Assembly (NCBI GenBank): GCA_028292545.1
Contig: JAQGMC010000144.1
Location: forward strand, 1 to 51,222
DNA: 51,222 nucleotides
Source: Paucimonas sp.
GTDB lineage: Bacteria; Pseudomonadota; Gammaproteobacteria; Burkholderiales; Burkholderiaceae_D
Direction of reading: 5' to 3'
The position numbers and the translations under genes were made by a program. The stretch's first letter is position 1. Each line of letters opens with the position of its first letter. The notes below the pieces were generated by a model. It saw nothing but the letters and a program-made list of their open reading frames with translations, had not been told where the DNA came from and made no database searches. Positions 43,496 to 51,222 of this stretch are shown piece by piece.

Positions 43496-44413
43496 TCAGC
43501 TTGCACGCTTGGCGGCGATGGCATTGCCGGCGCGGCTGATTGCGCGGCGGCCGAGCGCGGCGGAGATGAACTGGCCTGCATCCACCACCTGGTCGAGGTC
43601 GATGCCGGTTTCTATGCCCAGGCCTTGCATCAGGTACAGCACATCTTCGGTTGCGACATTGCCGGTTGCACCTTTTGCATACGGGCAGCCGCCCAGGCCG
43701 GCGACGGAGGCATGGAAAATCGTGATGCCGCATTCCAGGCTGGCATAGATATTTGCCAGCGCCTGGCCGTAGGTGTCGTGGAAATGGCCGGACAAGCCCG
43801 CAATCGGGAATTCCCGCGCCACCCGGTCCATCACCTGGTGCGCCTGGTTGGGTGTGGCCACGCCGATGGTGTCGGCAATGTCGATTTCATCGCAGCCAAG
43901 CTCGCGCAAGCGGCCCACGACATCGACCACCGCCGCCAGCGGCACCTCGCCCTGGTAGGGGCAGCCAAAGGCGCAACTGACTGCCGCGCGCAGGCGCAAG
44001 CCATGTTCCTTGGTGGCGCGCGCCACATCGGCAAAGCGGTCTATCGATTGCGCGATCGAGCAATTGATATTCTTTTGCGAAAACGCTTCTGATGCCGCGC
44101 CAAAGATCACGACTTCATCCACCCGCGCCGCCAGCGCCGCCTCGAAGCCTTTCATGTTGGGCACCAGCGCGGAATAGACCACGCCTGGCTTGCGCTGTAT
44201 GCGTTGCATCACTTCGGCCGAGGTGGCCATTTGCGGCACCCACTTGGGCGACACGAAGGAGGCTGCCTCGATATTGGGAAAACCCGCAAGCGTCAGGCGG
44301 TCGACCAGTTCCACCTTGACGTCGGCGGCGATGGTTTCCTTCTCGTTTTGCAGCCCGTCGCGCGGGCCGACTTCGACAATCTTCACCCGTTTGGGCAAAT
44401 GCATTTGCGCCAT
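43496..44413 (-). CDS. mvaB: hydroxymethylglutaryl-CoA lyase
   Basis: The 305-residue TIM-barrel enzyme splits HMG-CoA into acetyl-CoA and acetoacetate, the last step of leucine catabolism. The catalytic opening VGPRDGLQNEK at 15-25 and the signature GLGGCPYAKGATGNVATED near 236 with the active-site Cys are present. The metal-binding histidine pair is in SGHFHDTYGQ. AAGGAAT lies before ATG 44411-44413. It sits next to a biotin-dependent carboxylase subunit, which fits the leucine pathway. Confidence 0.95.
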   Translation of the reverse strand: MAQMHLPKRVKIVEVGPRDGLQNEKETIAADVKVELVDRLTLAGFPNIEAASFVSPKWVPQMATSAEVMQRIQRKPGVVYSALVPNMKGFEAALAARVDEVVIFGAASEAFSQKNINCSIAQSIDRFADVARATKEHGLRLRAAVSCAFGCPYQGEVPLAAVVDVVGRLRELGCDEIDIADTIGVATPNQAHQVMDRVAREFPIAGLSGHFHDTYGQALANIYASLECGITIFHASVAGLGGCPYAKGATGNVATEDVLYLMQGLGIETGIDLDQVVDAGQFISAALGRRAISRAGNAIAAKRAS

Positions 44414-44426
44414 GTGTATTCCTTCT

Positions 44427-45353
44427 TCAATATCCGAGGCTGCGATCGACCACGCCCGCTATCGGTTCGCCTCGTTCGAGCATGCGGATTTTGCCGGCAA
44501 TCTGCTCGATGCTGATGGGGCGCAGCGTCACTGCCGCCACATGCGGCGTGATGGTGATGCGCGGCTCGCGCCAGAATGGGTGGCTTGCCGGCAGCGGCTC
44601 TTGCTGCGCCACATCCAGCGTGGCGCCGGCGATATGGCCATTTTGCACCAGCGCCAGCAAATCGTCCTCGACCAGGTGCGGGCCGCGCGCGATATTGATG
44701 ACGAAAGCACCCGCCGGCAGCTTTTCCAGGTTGGCGCGGTTGAGGATGCCGGTGGTGGCAGCGGTGAGCGGCAGGATGCAGACCAGCACCCGGGACGCGC
44801 GCAGGAAGCCATCGAGTTCGTCGTCGCCCGCGAAACATTGCACGCCCTCGATATCCTTGCGGCTGCGGCTCCAGCCATTGACTGGAAAACCGAATTGCCG
44901 CAGCCCGGCCGCAATCTGCCGTCCGAGCACGCCCATGCCCAGTATGCCGACGGTGAATTCACGCTTTGGATAGGGTTTGAGGAAACGCCACTGTGCCTGC
45001 TGCTGCTGGCGCGCATAGTCGTCAAAGCGCCGGAAATAAGCGAGCACGGCCCAGCTTGCGTATTCCACCATCTGTTCGCCCATGCCGGCATCATCCAGTC
45101 GCACGATGGGCAGGCCTGGCGGCAGTTGCGCGCCATGCTGCAGGATGCCGTCCACGCCGGCGCCCAGGTTGAAGGCGGCTTTCAAACCCGGCAGGCGCAG
45201 CAGCGGCAGCGGCGGCTTCCACACCACCGCATAGTCGGCAGCTTGCTGGTCAGCCTCGGTCCAGACCCGCAATTGGGCCTGCGGCAAGTGTTTGGCCAGT
45301 TCCTCCAGCCAGGGTTCGGGCCGGCCCTCGGGCGCGTAATAAACGATTTTCAT
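44427..45353 (-). CDS. ghrA: 2-hydroxyacid dehydrogenase (GhrA-type glyoxylate/hydroxypyruvate reductase)
   Basis: The 308-residue NAD(P)-dependent reductase has the nucleotide-binding loop GILGMGVLGRQIA near 136. The catalytic residues are Arg in INIARGPHLV (near 220), Glu in TLDVAQQEPLP and His in ITPHVAA. The absence of the N-terminal domain size of D-LDH and the total length match GhrA. It reduces glyoxylate and hydroxypyruvate. It lies 13 bp upstream of mvaB in the same direction, with no obvious metabolic link. Confidence 0.88.
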   Translation of the reverse strand: MKIVYYAPEGRPEPWLEELAKHLPQAQLRVWTEADQQAADYAVVWKPPLPLLRLPGLKAAFNLGAGVDGILQHGAQLPPGLPIVRLDDAGMGEQMVEYASWAVLAYFRRFDDYARQQQQAQWRFLKPYPKREFTVGILGMGVLGRQIAAGLRQFGFPVNGWSRSRKDIEGVQCFAGDDELDGFLRASRVLVCILPLTAATTGILNRANLEKLPAGAFVINIARGPHLVEDDLLALVQNGHIAGATLDVAQQEPLPASHPFWREPRITITPHVAAVTLRPISIEQIAGKIRMLERGEPIAGVVDRSLGY

Positions 45354-45368
45354 GCAGCGGTTTCCGGT

Positions 45369-47411
45369 TCAGGCTGGCGCAGGCGCCACGTCGAAGGCAA
45401 TCAATTGGACGCCCTCGGCCACTTGCTCGCCCACCGCATACAGCAAGTCGGCAACGGTGCCGGCCTGGGGCGCGGTGATCGTGTGTTCCATCTTCATTGC
45501 TTCCATCACCAGCAGCGGCGTGCCTTTCTCCACCAGCGCGCCTTTTTCAACCAGCAGCGCGACGATCTTGCCCGGCATCGGCGCAGTCAGGCGCCCGCCC
45601 TCCTCTTCCTGTTCGCCGGCATGCGCCATCGGGTCATGCCAGTGCAGGCGCACATGCTCGCCCTCGACAAAAACATGCACGGTTTCACCATCGCGCACCA
45701 CATTGCCGTGCACGGTTTCGCCGCCCAAGCGCACTGCCAGTTCATCGGCCTGGCTAGATACCACGGCCAGGTCAGTGGCCACGCCGGCAATTGTCACCCG
45801 CCACGCGTGGCGTTGGCCGAGGTAGGTGAGGTCCAGCGTGTGGCGGCCAGTTTCATCGGTGAAGTGCAGGCTGCGCCTGGCCTGGCTATTCAGGCGCCAG
45901 CCGCCGGCATCGGACCAGGGGTCCTGGTCGCCAGGCTGGCGCTGCGCCTCGGCGCCCAGTATCGATGCCGCGGCCAGCGCCAGCGCATGGCGCGGCGCCG
46001 GCACGGGGGGCGGCAGCAGCGTGTCGTGGTTGCGTTCGATCAGGCCGGTGTCGAGCTCAGCCTGGCTGAAAGGCTGGCTCTCGACCAGCCGCTTGAGGAA
46101 AGCCACATTGGTGGCCAGGCCCACAATCTTCATTTGCGCCAAGGCTGCGGCCATCGCGGCGCAGGCATCGGCGCGCTGTGGCGCCCACACGATGAGCTTG
46201 GCAATCATCGGGTCGTAATAGGGCGAGATCGCATCGCCTTCGCGCACGCCGGAATCGATGCGGGTGACGGCGCCGGCAACAGGCGCAGCGCCGGCCACCG
46301 TGGCGGGTATCGTGAATTCCAGCGCAGCAGGCTGGCGCAGGTAGCGCAGGCTGCCGATCGCGGGGAGGAAACCCTTTTCCGGGTTTTCGGCATAGACCCG
46401 CGCTTCAATCGCATGGCCGCTGATGCGCAAATCCTGCTGGCGGCAAGGCAGCGGCTGGCCGGCAGCCACGCGCAACTGCCATTCGACCAGGTCGGTGCCG
46501 GTAATCATTTCTGTTACCGGATGTTCGACTTGCAAGCGCGTATTCATCTCCATGAAGTAAAAAGAGCCATCCTGGTTGGCGATGAATTCCACCGTGCCGG
46601 CGCCGACATAAGCGACTGCGCGCGCAGCCGCCACGGCCGCCTCGCCCATTGCCTGGCGCCGCGCCGGCGTCATGCCCGGCGCTGGCGCCTCTTCCAGCAC
46701 TTTCTGGTGCCGTCGCTGCACCGAGCAATCGCGTTCGAACAGGTAGACGCAGTCGCCAGAACCATCGGCGAATACCTGGATTTCAATATGGCGCGGACGG
46801 TCGAGATATTTTTCGATCAGCACGCGGTCGTCGCCAAAGCTGCTGGCGGCTTCGCGCTTGCAGGAAGCCAGCGCCGCTTCGAAATCGCCGCTTTGGGTGA
46901 CGATGCGCATGCCCTTGCCGCCGCCGCCAGCGCTGGCCTTGATCAGCACCGGATAACCGATTTGGTCGGCTTGCTGCTGCAGGAAGGCGCTGTCCTGGTT
47001 GTCGCCGTGATAGCCGGGCACCAGCGGCACGCCGGCTTGCGCCATCAGTGTCTTGGCGGCCGACTTCGAACCCATGGCGCGGATTGCCGCCGGCGGCGGT
47101 CCGATGAAGGCAATGCCGGCATCCTGGCAAGCCTGGGCGAATTCTTCATTCTCGGACAGGAAGCCGTAGCCGGGGTGGATTGCTTGCGCGCCCGTGGCGC
47201 GGGCGGCTTCCAGGATGCGGTCGGCGCGCAGGTAACTGTCGCGCGCCGCCGCCGGGCCGATGAGCACCGCTTCATCGCAGGCCGTGACATGGCGCGCCAG
47301 CGCGTCGGCTTCCGAATACACAGCGACCGTCCTGATGCCCATGCGCCGGGCAGTGGCCGCGACACGGCAGGCGATTTCGCCGCGGTTGGCAATCAATATC
47401 TTGGTGAACAC
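45369..47411 (-). CDS. biotin-carboxylase/biotin-carrier subunit, probable 3-methylcrotonyl-CoA carboxylase alpha
   Basis: The product has 680 residues from GTG 47409-47411, chosen for the GGAG just upstream; a GTG at 47441 gives an unlikely lead. The biotin carboxylase domain has ILIANRGEIACRV at the start and the glycine-rich ATP-grasp loop KASAGGGGKGMRIV near 162. It also has the FMEMNTRLQVEHPVTE catalytic region. The C-terminus is a biotinyl carrier domain with MEAMKMEH, whose Lys takes biotin. The layout fits MccA/LiuD or propionyl-CoA carboxylase alpha. The neighbour mvaB favours the leucine route. The carboxyltransferase beta subunit is not in this window. Confidence 0.88.
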   Translation of the reverse strand: MFTKILIANRGEIACRVAATARRMGIRTVAVYSEADALARHVTACDEAVLIGPAAARDSYLRADRILEAARATGAQAIHPGYGFLSENEEFAQACQDAGIAFIGPPPAAIRAMGSKSAAKTLMAQAGVPLVPGYHGDNQDSAFLQQQADQIGYPVLIKASAGGGGKGMRIVTQSGDFEAALASCKREAASSFGDDRVLIEKYLDRPRHIEIQVFADGSGDCVYLFERDCSVQRRHQKVLEEAPAPGMTPARRQAMGEAAVAAARAVAYVGAGTVEFIANQDGSFYFMEMNTRLQVEHPVTEMITGTDLVEWQLRVAAGQPLPCRQQDLRISGHAIEARVYAENPEKGFLPAIGSLRYLRQPAALEFTIPATVAGAAPVAGAVTRIDSGVREGDAISPYYDPMIAKLIVWAPQRADACAAMAAALAQMKIVGLATNVAFLKRLVESQPFSQAELDTGLIERNHDTLLPPPVPAPRHALALAAASILGAEAQRQPGDQDPWSDAGGWRLNSQARRSLHFTDETGRHTLDLTYLGQRHAWRVTIAGVATDLAVVSSQADELAVRLGGETVHGNVVRDGETVHVFVEGEHVRLHWHDPMAHAGEQEEEGGRLTAPMPGKIVALLVEKGALVEKGTPLLVMEAMKMEHTITAPQAGTVADLLYAVGEQVAEGVQLIAFDVAPAPA

Positions 47412-47489
47412 GGTGGCTCCGGTTGCTGTTGTTCCTGGCACGCCCTGCTGCGGCGATGATGCGGGTTGGTCCGGCCTGGCGGTTCGATG

Positions 47490-47537
47490 CCAGGCCCGGT
47501 CCCAGGCGCGGTCCCAGGCGCGGTCCCAGGCGCGGCG
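47490..47537. repeat. 12-bp tandem repeat between bioB and the carboxylase gene
   Basis: GGTCCCAGGCGC is repeated exactly at 47498-47509, 47510-47521 and 47522-47533, with a partial, slightly different copy before it (CCAGGCCC). It fills part of the 162-bp spacer. Confidence 0.85.
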
Positions 47538-47573
47538 TCAGCAGCGTTTTCTGTCGCGTTGCCTGTCGTGCTG

Positions 47574-48593
47574 TCAGTCAAGCTCGCAGCGCGCATCGAC
47601 CTGGCCCGCTCGGCTGTGCATGCCCAGCTTGTCCAGCAGCGCTGCATCGGCCTCGACTTCCGGATTGCCGGTGGTCAGCAGCTTGTCGCCATAGAAAATC
47701 GAGTTGGCGCCGGCCAGGAAGCACAGTGCCTGCACCGCTTCACTCATCTGGCGCCGTCCTGCAGACAGGCGCACGCGCGCCTTTGGCATGGTGATGCGGG
47801 CCACGGCAATGGTGCGCACGAATTCCAGCGGGTCGAGTGCTTCCGCGCCGTGCAGCGGCGTGCCTTCGACCTGGACCAGGTGGTTGACCGGCACTGATTC
47901 CGGATACGGGTCCATGTTGGCCAGTTGCGCAATCAGACCGGCGCGCTGCAAGCGCGATTCGCCCATGCCAACGATGCCACCGCAGCACACCTTGATGCCG
48001 GCTTGCCGTACCCGGCCCAGCGTGTCGAGCCGGTCCTGGTAGTCGCGCGTGGTGATGACGTTGTTGTAAAACTCGGGCGCGGTGTCGAGGTTGTGGTTGT
48101 AGTAATCCAGCCCGGCGCCCTTGAGGCGCTCGGCCTGGCCCTGGCCCAGCATGCCCAGGGTGGCGCAGGTTTCCAGCCCCATCGCTTTCACGCCGCGCAC
48201 CATGGCTTCGATGTGGTCCAGGTCGCGCTCCTTCGGTTCGCGCCAGGCAGCGCCCATGCAAAAGCGGGTCGCGCCATGCGCCTTTGCCTGGCGCGCATGC
48301 TCGAGCACGGTGTCCAGCGGCAGGATTTTTTGCGCGGTGACGCCCGTGTCGTAGCGCGCGGCTTGCGGGCAGTAACCGCAGTCTTCCGGGCAGCCGCCGG
48401 TTTTCACCGACAGCAGCGTGGCGAGTTCGACTTCATTGGCGTCGAAATGCGCGCGGTGCGCCTGCTGGGCCTGGAACAGCAAATCATTGAAGGGCAGCGC
48501 AAACAAGGCCGCCACCTGTGCCACGGGCCAGCGGCCGGCGTCGGGCGCACAAGCAACTGCCGGGGGATGAAACTCGAGTACTTGCGTGGACAT
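47574..48593 (-). CDS. bioB: biotin synthase BioB
   Basis: The product has 339 residues from ATG 48591-48593, with AGGAAA 6-7 nt upstream. It is a radical-SAM enzyme, and the [4Fe-4S] cysteines are Cys68, Cys72 and Cys75 in [10 protein letters not shown]. The second-cluster residues are in the conserved [12 protein letters not shown] and FCMGAAW segments. It inserts sulphur into dethiobiotin. It is the fourth gene of the bio cluster. Confidence 0.96.
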   Translation of the reverse strand: MSTQVLEFHPPAVACAPDAGRWPVAQVAALFALPFNDLLFQAQQAHRAHFDANEVELATLLSVKTGGCPEDCGYCPQAARYDTGVTAQKILPLDTVLEHARQAKAHGATRFCMGAAWREPKERDLDHIEAMVRGVKAMGLETCATLGMLGQGQAERLKGAGLDYYNHNLDTAPEFYNNVITTRDYQDRLDTLGRVRQAGIKVCCGGIVGMGESRLQRAGLIAQLANMDPYPESVPVNHLVQVEGTPLHGAEALDPLEFVRTIAVARITMPKARVRLSAGRRQMSEAVQALCFLAGANSIFYGDKLLTTGNPEVEADAALLDKLGMHSRAGQVDARCELD

Positions 48594-48735
48594 CGGATTT
48601 TCCTTTCTCACTTTCTATTGCATCGGTTGCTGCGCATTGCTTGCTGCGCATGGAGTTTTTGCATCGCATGTTGCGCATGATAGTTGTGCATGCAGCGTCC
48701 TGTTAATGCGCCACCTGTCGCCGCGCGTCCTGGCT
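48594..48735. repeat. bioD-bioB spacer with short direct repeats
   Basis: The spacer between bioD and bioB contains TTGCTGCGCAT twice, 14 bp apart (48627-48651 region), and several looser GTTGCGCAT / TTGTGCAT copies. No hairpin terminator or biotin-operator-like palindrome was recognised. Confidence 0.45.
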
Positions 48736-49464
48736 TCAAGCCGTGTTGATCCGCCCCTTCCTGGATTGCGCCGCGACCGGCGGCCAGGCGGCCAGGCGCG
48801 TGAAATCAAGCGCCGCGGCAGCCTGTGCGGCGCTGGGCTGTCCGAGCCGCGGCACCACGCCCAGCAGGGGCGCGGAGATCCTGTGGCACAGTGTATCGAC
48901 GTTGGCTTGCGCCTGCGGCATATCGGCATCCACGGTGTTGGCCACCCAACCCGCCAGCCGCAGCTTGCGGCCGCGAATCGCTTGCGCAGTCAACAACGCA
49001 TGGTTCAGGCAACCCAGCCGCAAACCGACCACCATGATGACGGGCAAACCGATGCCGGCAGCCAGGTCGCCCATGTCGATTTCATCGTCAAGCGGCACGC
49101 AAAAACCGCCTGCGCCTTCGACCACGACGGCCTCGGCGCGCGCCGCCACCTGGCGATAGCAATCCAGCAGATGCGGCAATGCAATCGGACGCTGCTCCAG
49201 GCGGGCTGCAATATGCGGCGCCATCGGTTCGCGCAACAGGCAGGGCGTCAGCAATTCTGGCGACAGGCTTACGCTGGCGCTGGCGGCCAGCAAATCTGCA
49301 TCTTCATTGTGCCAGGCGCCATCGCGCCAGCAAGCGCCGGCGGCCACCGGCTTCATGCCAGCCGCGCGCACGCCGCTTGCTGCCAGCGCATGCAGCAAGG
49401 CGCTGGCCACCAGCGTCTTGCCGATTTCAGTGTCGGTTCCCGTGATGAACCAGCCGGCTGCCAT
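48736..49464 (-). CDS. bioD: dethiobiotin synthetase BioD
   Basis: The product has 242 residues from ATG 49462-49464, preceded by GGGAGG. The P-loop GTDTEIGKT at 9-17 and the active-site segment MKPVAAG are present. VVEGAGGFCVPLDDE near 114 also fits. It closes the ureido ring of biotin from DAPA, CO2 and ATP. It starts two bases after the bioF stop. Confidence 0.94.
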   Translation of the reverse strand: MAAGWFITGTDTEIGKTLVASALLHALAASGVRAAGMKPVAAGACWRDGAWHNEDADLLAASASVSLSPELLTPCLLREPMAPHIAARLEQRPIALPHLLDCYRQVAARAEAVVVEGAGGFCVPLDDEIDMGDLAAGIGLPVIMVVGLRLGCLNHALLTAQAIRGRKLRLAGWVANTVDADMPQAQANVDTLCHRISAPLLGVVPRLGQPSAAQAAAALDFTRLAAWPPVAAQSRKGRINTA

Positions 49465-49466
49465 GT

Positions 49467-50690
49467 TCAAGCCTCCCTTTTTTCCTGGCCAGCATCCACG
49501 ACAGCCAGCGCGTCGCAAAGCTGGCTCACTTGCTGCGCGCTATGCGCGGCAGACAATGTGATGCGCAAGCGTCCGGTGCCCTGCGGCACGGTCGGCGGGC
49601 GGATCGCTGGCACCCACAAGCCTTGTTGCTGCAAGCCGGCCGAGAGCCGCAGCACTTCTTCATTACTGCCGATCAAGAGCGGATGGATCGCGGTGTCGGA
49701 GGGCATCATGCGCCAGCCACTGCTGCGCCTGGCGGGCAAGGCCAGCATCGCTTGCATCTCGCGCTGGAGCTGCACCCCGAGCGACTGCAGCTGCGCGCGC
49801 CGCGCCTGGCCTTCCGCGCCTTCGACCAGGTCAAGGCTGGCTTGCAGCGCATGCGCCAGCGCAGGCGATGAAGCGGTGGTGTACACATACTGGCGGGCGC
49901 GCTGCACCAGCCAGTCGATCACGGTTTCATGCGCGGCGACAAAGGCGCCAGACAAGCCGCAAGCCTTGCCCAGCGTGCCGACATAAATGAGGTGCGGCGA
50001 ATGCAAGCCGAAATGCGAAAGCACGCCATGACCGCGCTCGCCCAGCACGCCAAAGCCGTGCGCATCGTCCACCACCAGCCAGGCGCCATGCCGCTCGCAT
50101 AGCTGCAGCAATTGCGGCAGCGGCGCCAGGTCGCCATCCATGCTGAACACACTGTCGGTGACGACGATCTTGACCGCCGCCTCGCTTTGCGCCAGCAGGT
50201 CGGCCAGCGCATCGCTGCGCTTGTGGGCAAACACTTGTACCCGGGAACGCGACAGGCGCGCGCCATCGATCAGCGAAGCGTGGTTGAGTTCTTCGGAAAA
50301 CAAGTCCACGCCGGGGCCGCCCAGCGCAGTCAGCAAGCCCATGTTCGCCATGTAGCCGGTAGAGAAAAGCAGCGCGCCTGCCTGCGGAATATGCGGCGCC
50401 AGCCACTGCGCAAAGCGCTCTTCAGCCAGGTGGTGGGCGCTGGTATGGCCATTGATCAGGTGCGATGCGCCGCTGCCGGCGCCATGACGGCGGGCGCCTT
50501 CGGCCAGCGCTTCGGCCAGCACCGGGTGCGCCGCCAGGCCCAGGTAGTCGTTGCTGCAGAAAGACAGCAGCGCATGCCCATCCACCGTCATTTGCGGTGC
50601 GCACGGCGTGGCGACGATGCGGCGCCGGCGCAGCAATTGCTGCGCGTCGAGTTGTTCAAGCTGCTGCTGCAAATCGTCGAGCAGTTTCAT
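49467..50690 (-). CDS. bioF: 8-amino-7-oxononanoate synthase BioF
   Basis: The product has 407 residues from ATG 50688-50690, whose ATGA overlaps the bioA stop. The PLP lysine is in [26 protein letters not shown] near 44 and [12 protein letters not shown] near 207 are the substrate and cofactor motifs. It condenses pimeloyl thioester with alanine. An in-frame extension upstream lies inside bioA. Confidence 0.95.
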   Translation of the reverse strand: MKLLDDLQQQLEQLDAQQLLRRRRIVATPCAPQMTVDGHALLSFCSNDYLGLAAHPVLAEALAEGARRHGAGSGASHLINGHTSAHHLAEERFAQWLAPHIPQAGALLFSTGYMANMGLLTALGGPGVDLFSEELNHASLIDGARLSRSRVQVFAHKRSDALADLLAQSEAAVKIVVTDSVFSMDGDLAPLPQLLQLCERHGAWLVVDDAHGFGVLGERGHGVLSHFGLHSPHLIYVGTLGKACGLSGAFVAAHETVIDWLVQRARQYVYTTASSPALAHALQASLDLVEGAEGQARRAQLQSLGVQLQREMQAMLALPARRSSGWRMMPSDTAIHPLLIGSNEEVLRLSAGLQQQGLWVPAIRPPTVPQGTGRLRITLSAAHSAQQVSQLCDALAVVDAGQEKREA

Positions 50691-51222
50691 GGCTGGCCCG
50701 CCAGCGTTGCTTCGAATGCCGCCTGCGTGTTTTGCGCCAAAAGTGTGATCTCGTCGGGGTTGAGGATATAGGGCGGCATCAGGTAGACGGTGTTGCCGAT
50801 TGGCCGCAGCAAGACTTCGCGCTCCAGGCCAGCCGCGAACAGGCGGCGTGGAAAGCTGGCGGCAAGCGCCGTATCGTCGATGGCGGCGTCGAAGGCCCAG
50901 ATCATGCCGCACTGGCGCACATGCCGGGCCTGCGGATGCGCGGCAAGTGGCGCCAGCGCGTTTGCCAGTTGCTGTGCGCGCTCGCGGTTACGGGCAAGCA
51001 CCTGGTCTTCATCAAAGATCTGCAGGGTTGCCAGCGCAGCGCGGCAAGCCAGCGGATTGCCGGTGTAGGAGTGCGAATGCAGGAAGCCGCGCGCAAGCTC
51101 GCGGTCGTAAAAGGCCTGGTACACGGCGTCGGTGGTCATCACCAGCGACAGCGGCAGGTAACCACCGCTGATGCCCTTGGACAGGCACAGGAAATCGGGC
51201 CAGATGCCGGCTTGCTCGCAAG
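50687..51222 (-). CDS. bioA: adenosylmethionine-8-amino-7-oxononanoate aminotransferase BioA, 5' end outside window
   Basis: About 178 C-terminal residues are visible. The PLP lysine region [20 protein letters not shown] lies near the window edge. [17 protein letters not shown] and [16 protein letters not shown] complete the BioA pattern. The amino-donor SAM binding cannot be assessed fully. It transfers an amino group from SAM to KAPA. The stop overlaps the bioF start by 4 bp. Confidence 0.93.
   Translation of the reverse strand, partial: CEQAGIWPDFLCLSKGISGGYLPLSLVMTTDAVYQAFYDRELARGFLHSHSYTGNPLACRAALATLQIFDEDQVLARNRERAQQLANALAPLAAHPQARHVRQCGMIWAFDAAIDDTALAASFPRRLFAAGLEREVLLRPIGNTVYLMPPYILNPDEITLLAQNTQAAFEATLAGQP

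Noticed and set aside
44190..47459. A 1089-codon plus-strand open frame antisense to mvaB, ghrA and the carboxylase subunit
   Set aside because: Its product is low-complexity His/Gln/Arg-rich sequence without family motifs, while the opposite strand carries three genes with intact catalytic motifs. Long antisense frames are common in high-GC DNA.

Overview
The window is G+C-rich chromosomal DNA with dense gene packing, many overlapping ATGA start/stop junctions and strong GC bias at third codon positions. Gene content suggests a betaproteobacterium of the order Burkholderiales, probably close to Oxalobacteraceae: IcmF, a Burkholderiales-style Liv transporter operon, bioA-F-D-B order, EttA, Kup and AhpC/AhpF. 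This placement is inferred from gene families, not from a marker gene. I see no rRNA, tRNA, CRISPR array, prophage or transposase.

Layout. 1-4.4 kb: end of an alpha/beta hydrolase gene, a divergent TetR regulator, a small Pro/Ala-rich membrane protein, a metallophosphoesterase and a receiver-GGDEF protein. 4.9-8.2 kb: fused isobutyryl-CoA mutase (icmF) behind a near-palindromic operator. 8.2-17.3 kb: housekeeping and stress genes, namely kup, trxC, rarD, the ahpC-ahpF peroxide-defence pair, a secreted helix-hairpin-helix protein and ettA. 17.4-22.8 kb: an SRPBCC protein overlapping a zinc alcohol dehydrogenase, a eukaryote/poxvirus-type topoisomerase IB, a cupin, a voltage-gated K+ channel and a MAPEG protein. 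22.9-28.9 kb (minus strand): a trehalose cluster in the order otsA-otsB-GH15-ROK kinase, in which OtsA carries an N-terminal two-TM, periplasmic sensor-like region. 28.9-29.8 kb: a 181-bp MITE-like inverted-repeat element and an unknown gene. 29.9-39.3 kb: a Crp-type regulator divergent from a seven-gene operon that encodes a complete branched-chain-amino-acid-type ABC importer bracketed by two acyl-CoA ligase family proteins. 39.6-43.5 kb: small unknown proteins, a DUF1330-type protein, a nitronate monooxygenase, an MBL-fold hydrolase and others. 43.5-47.4 kb: HMG-CoA lyase, a GhrA-type reductase and a biotin-carrying acyl-CoA carboxylase alpha subunit. 47.5-51.2 kb: bioB, bioD, bioF and the 3' part of bioA, all co-directional with the carboxylase.

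How the parts fit. Three blocks concern short-chain or branched acyl-CoA metabolism: icmF, the ligase/Liv operon, and mccA with mvaB. The biotin operon lies directly upstream of a biotin-dependent carboxylase subunit. The trehalose block places synthesis (OtsA, OtsB), likely hydrolysis (GH15) and sugar phosphorylation (ROK) in one tight transcription unit.

The best candidates for something not well described are the membrane-anchored sensor-like OtsA, the ligase-transporter-ligase operon with its 21-bp-phased promoter repeats and a PaaK-like protein lacking the normal P-loop, and the 181-bp palindromic repeat element. Several spacers also carry short tandem arrays with 12-18 bp units.
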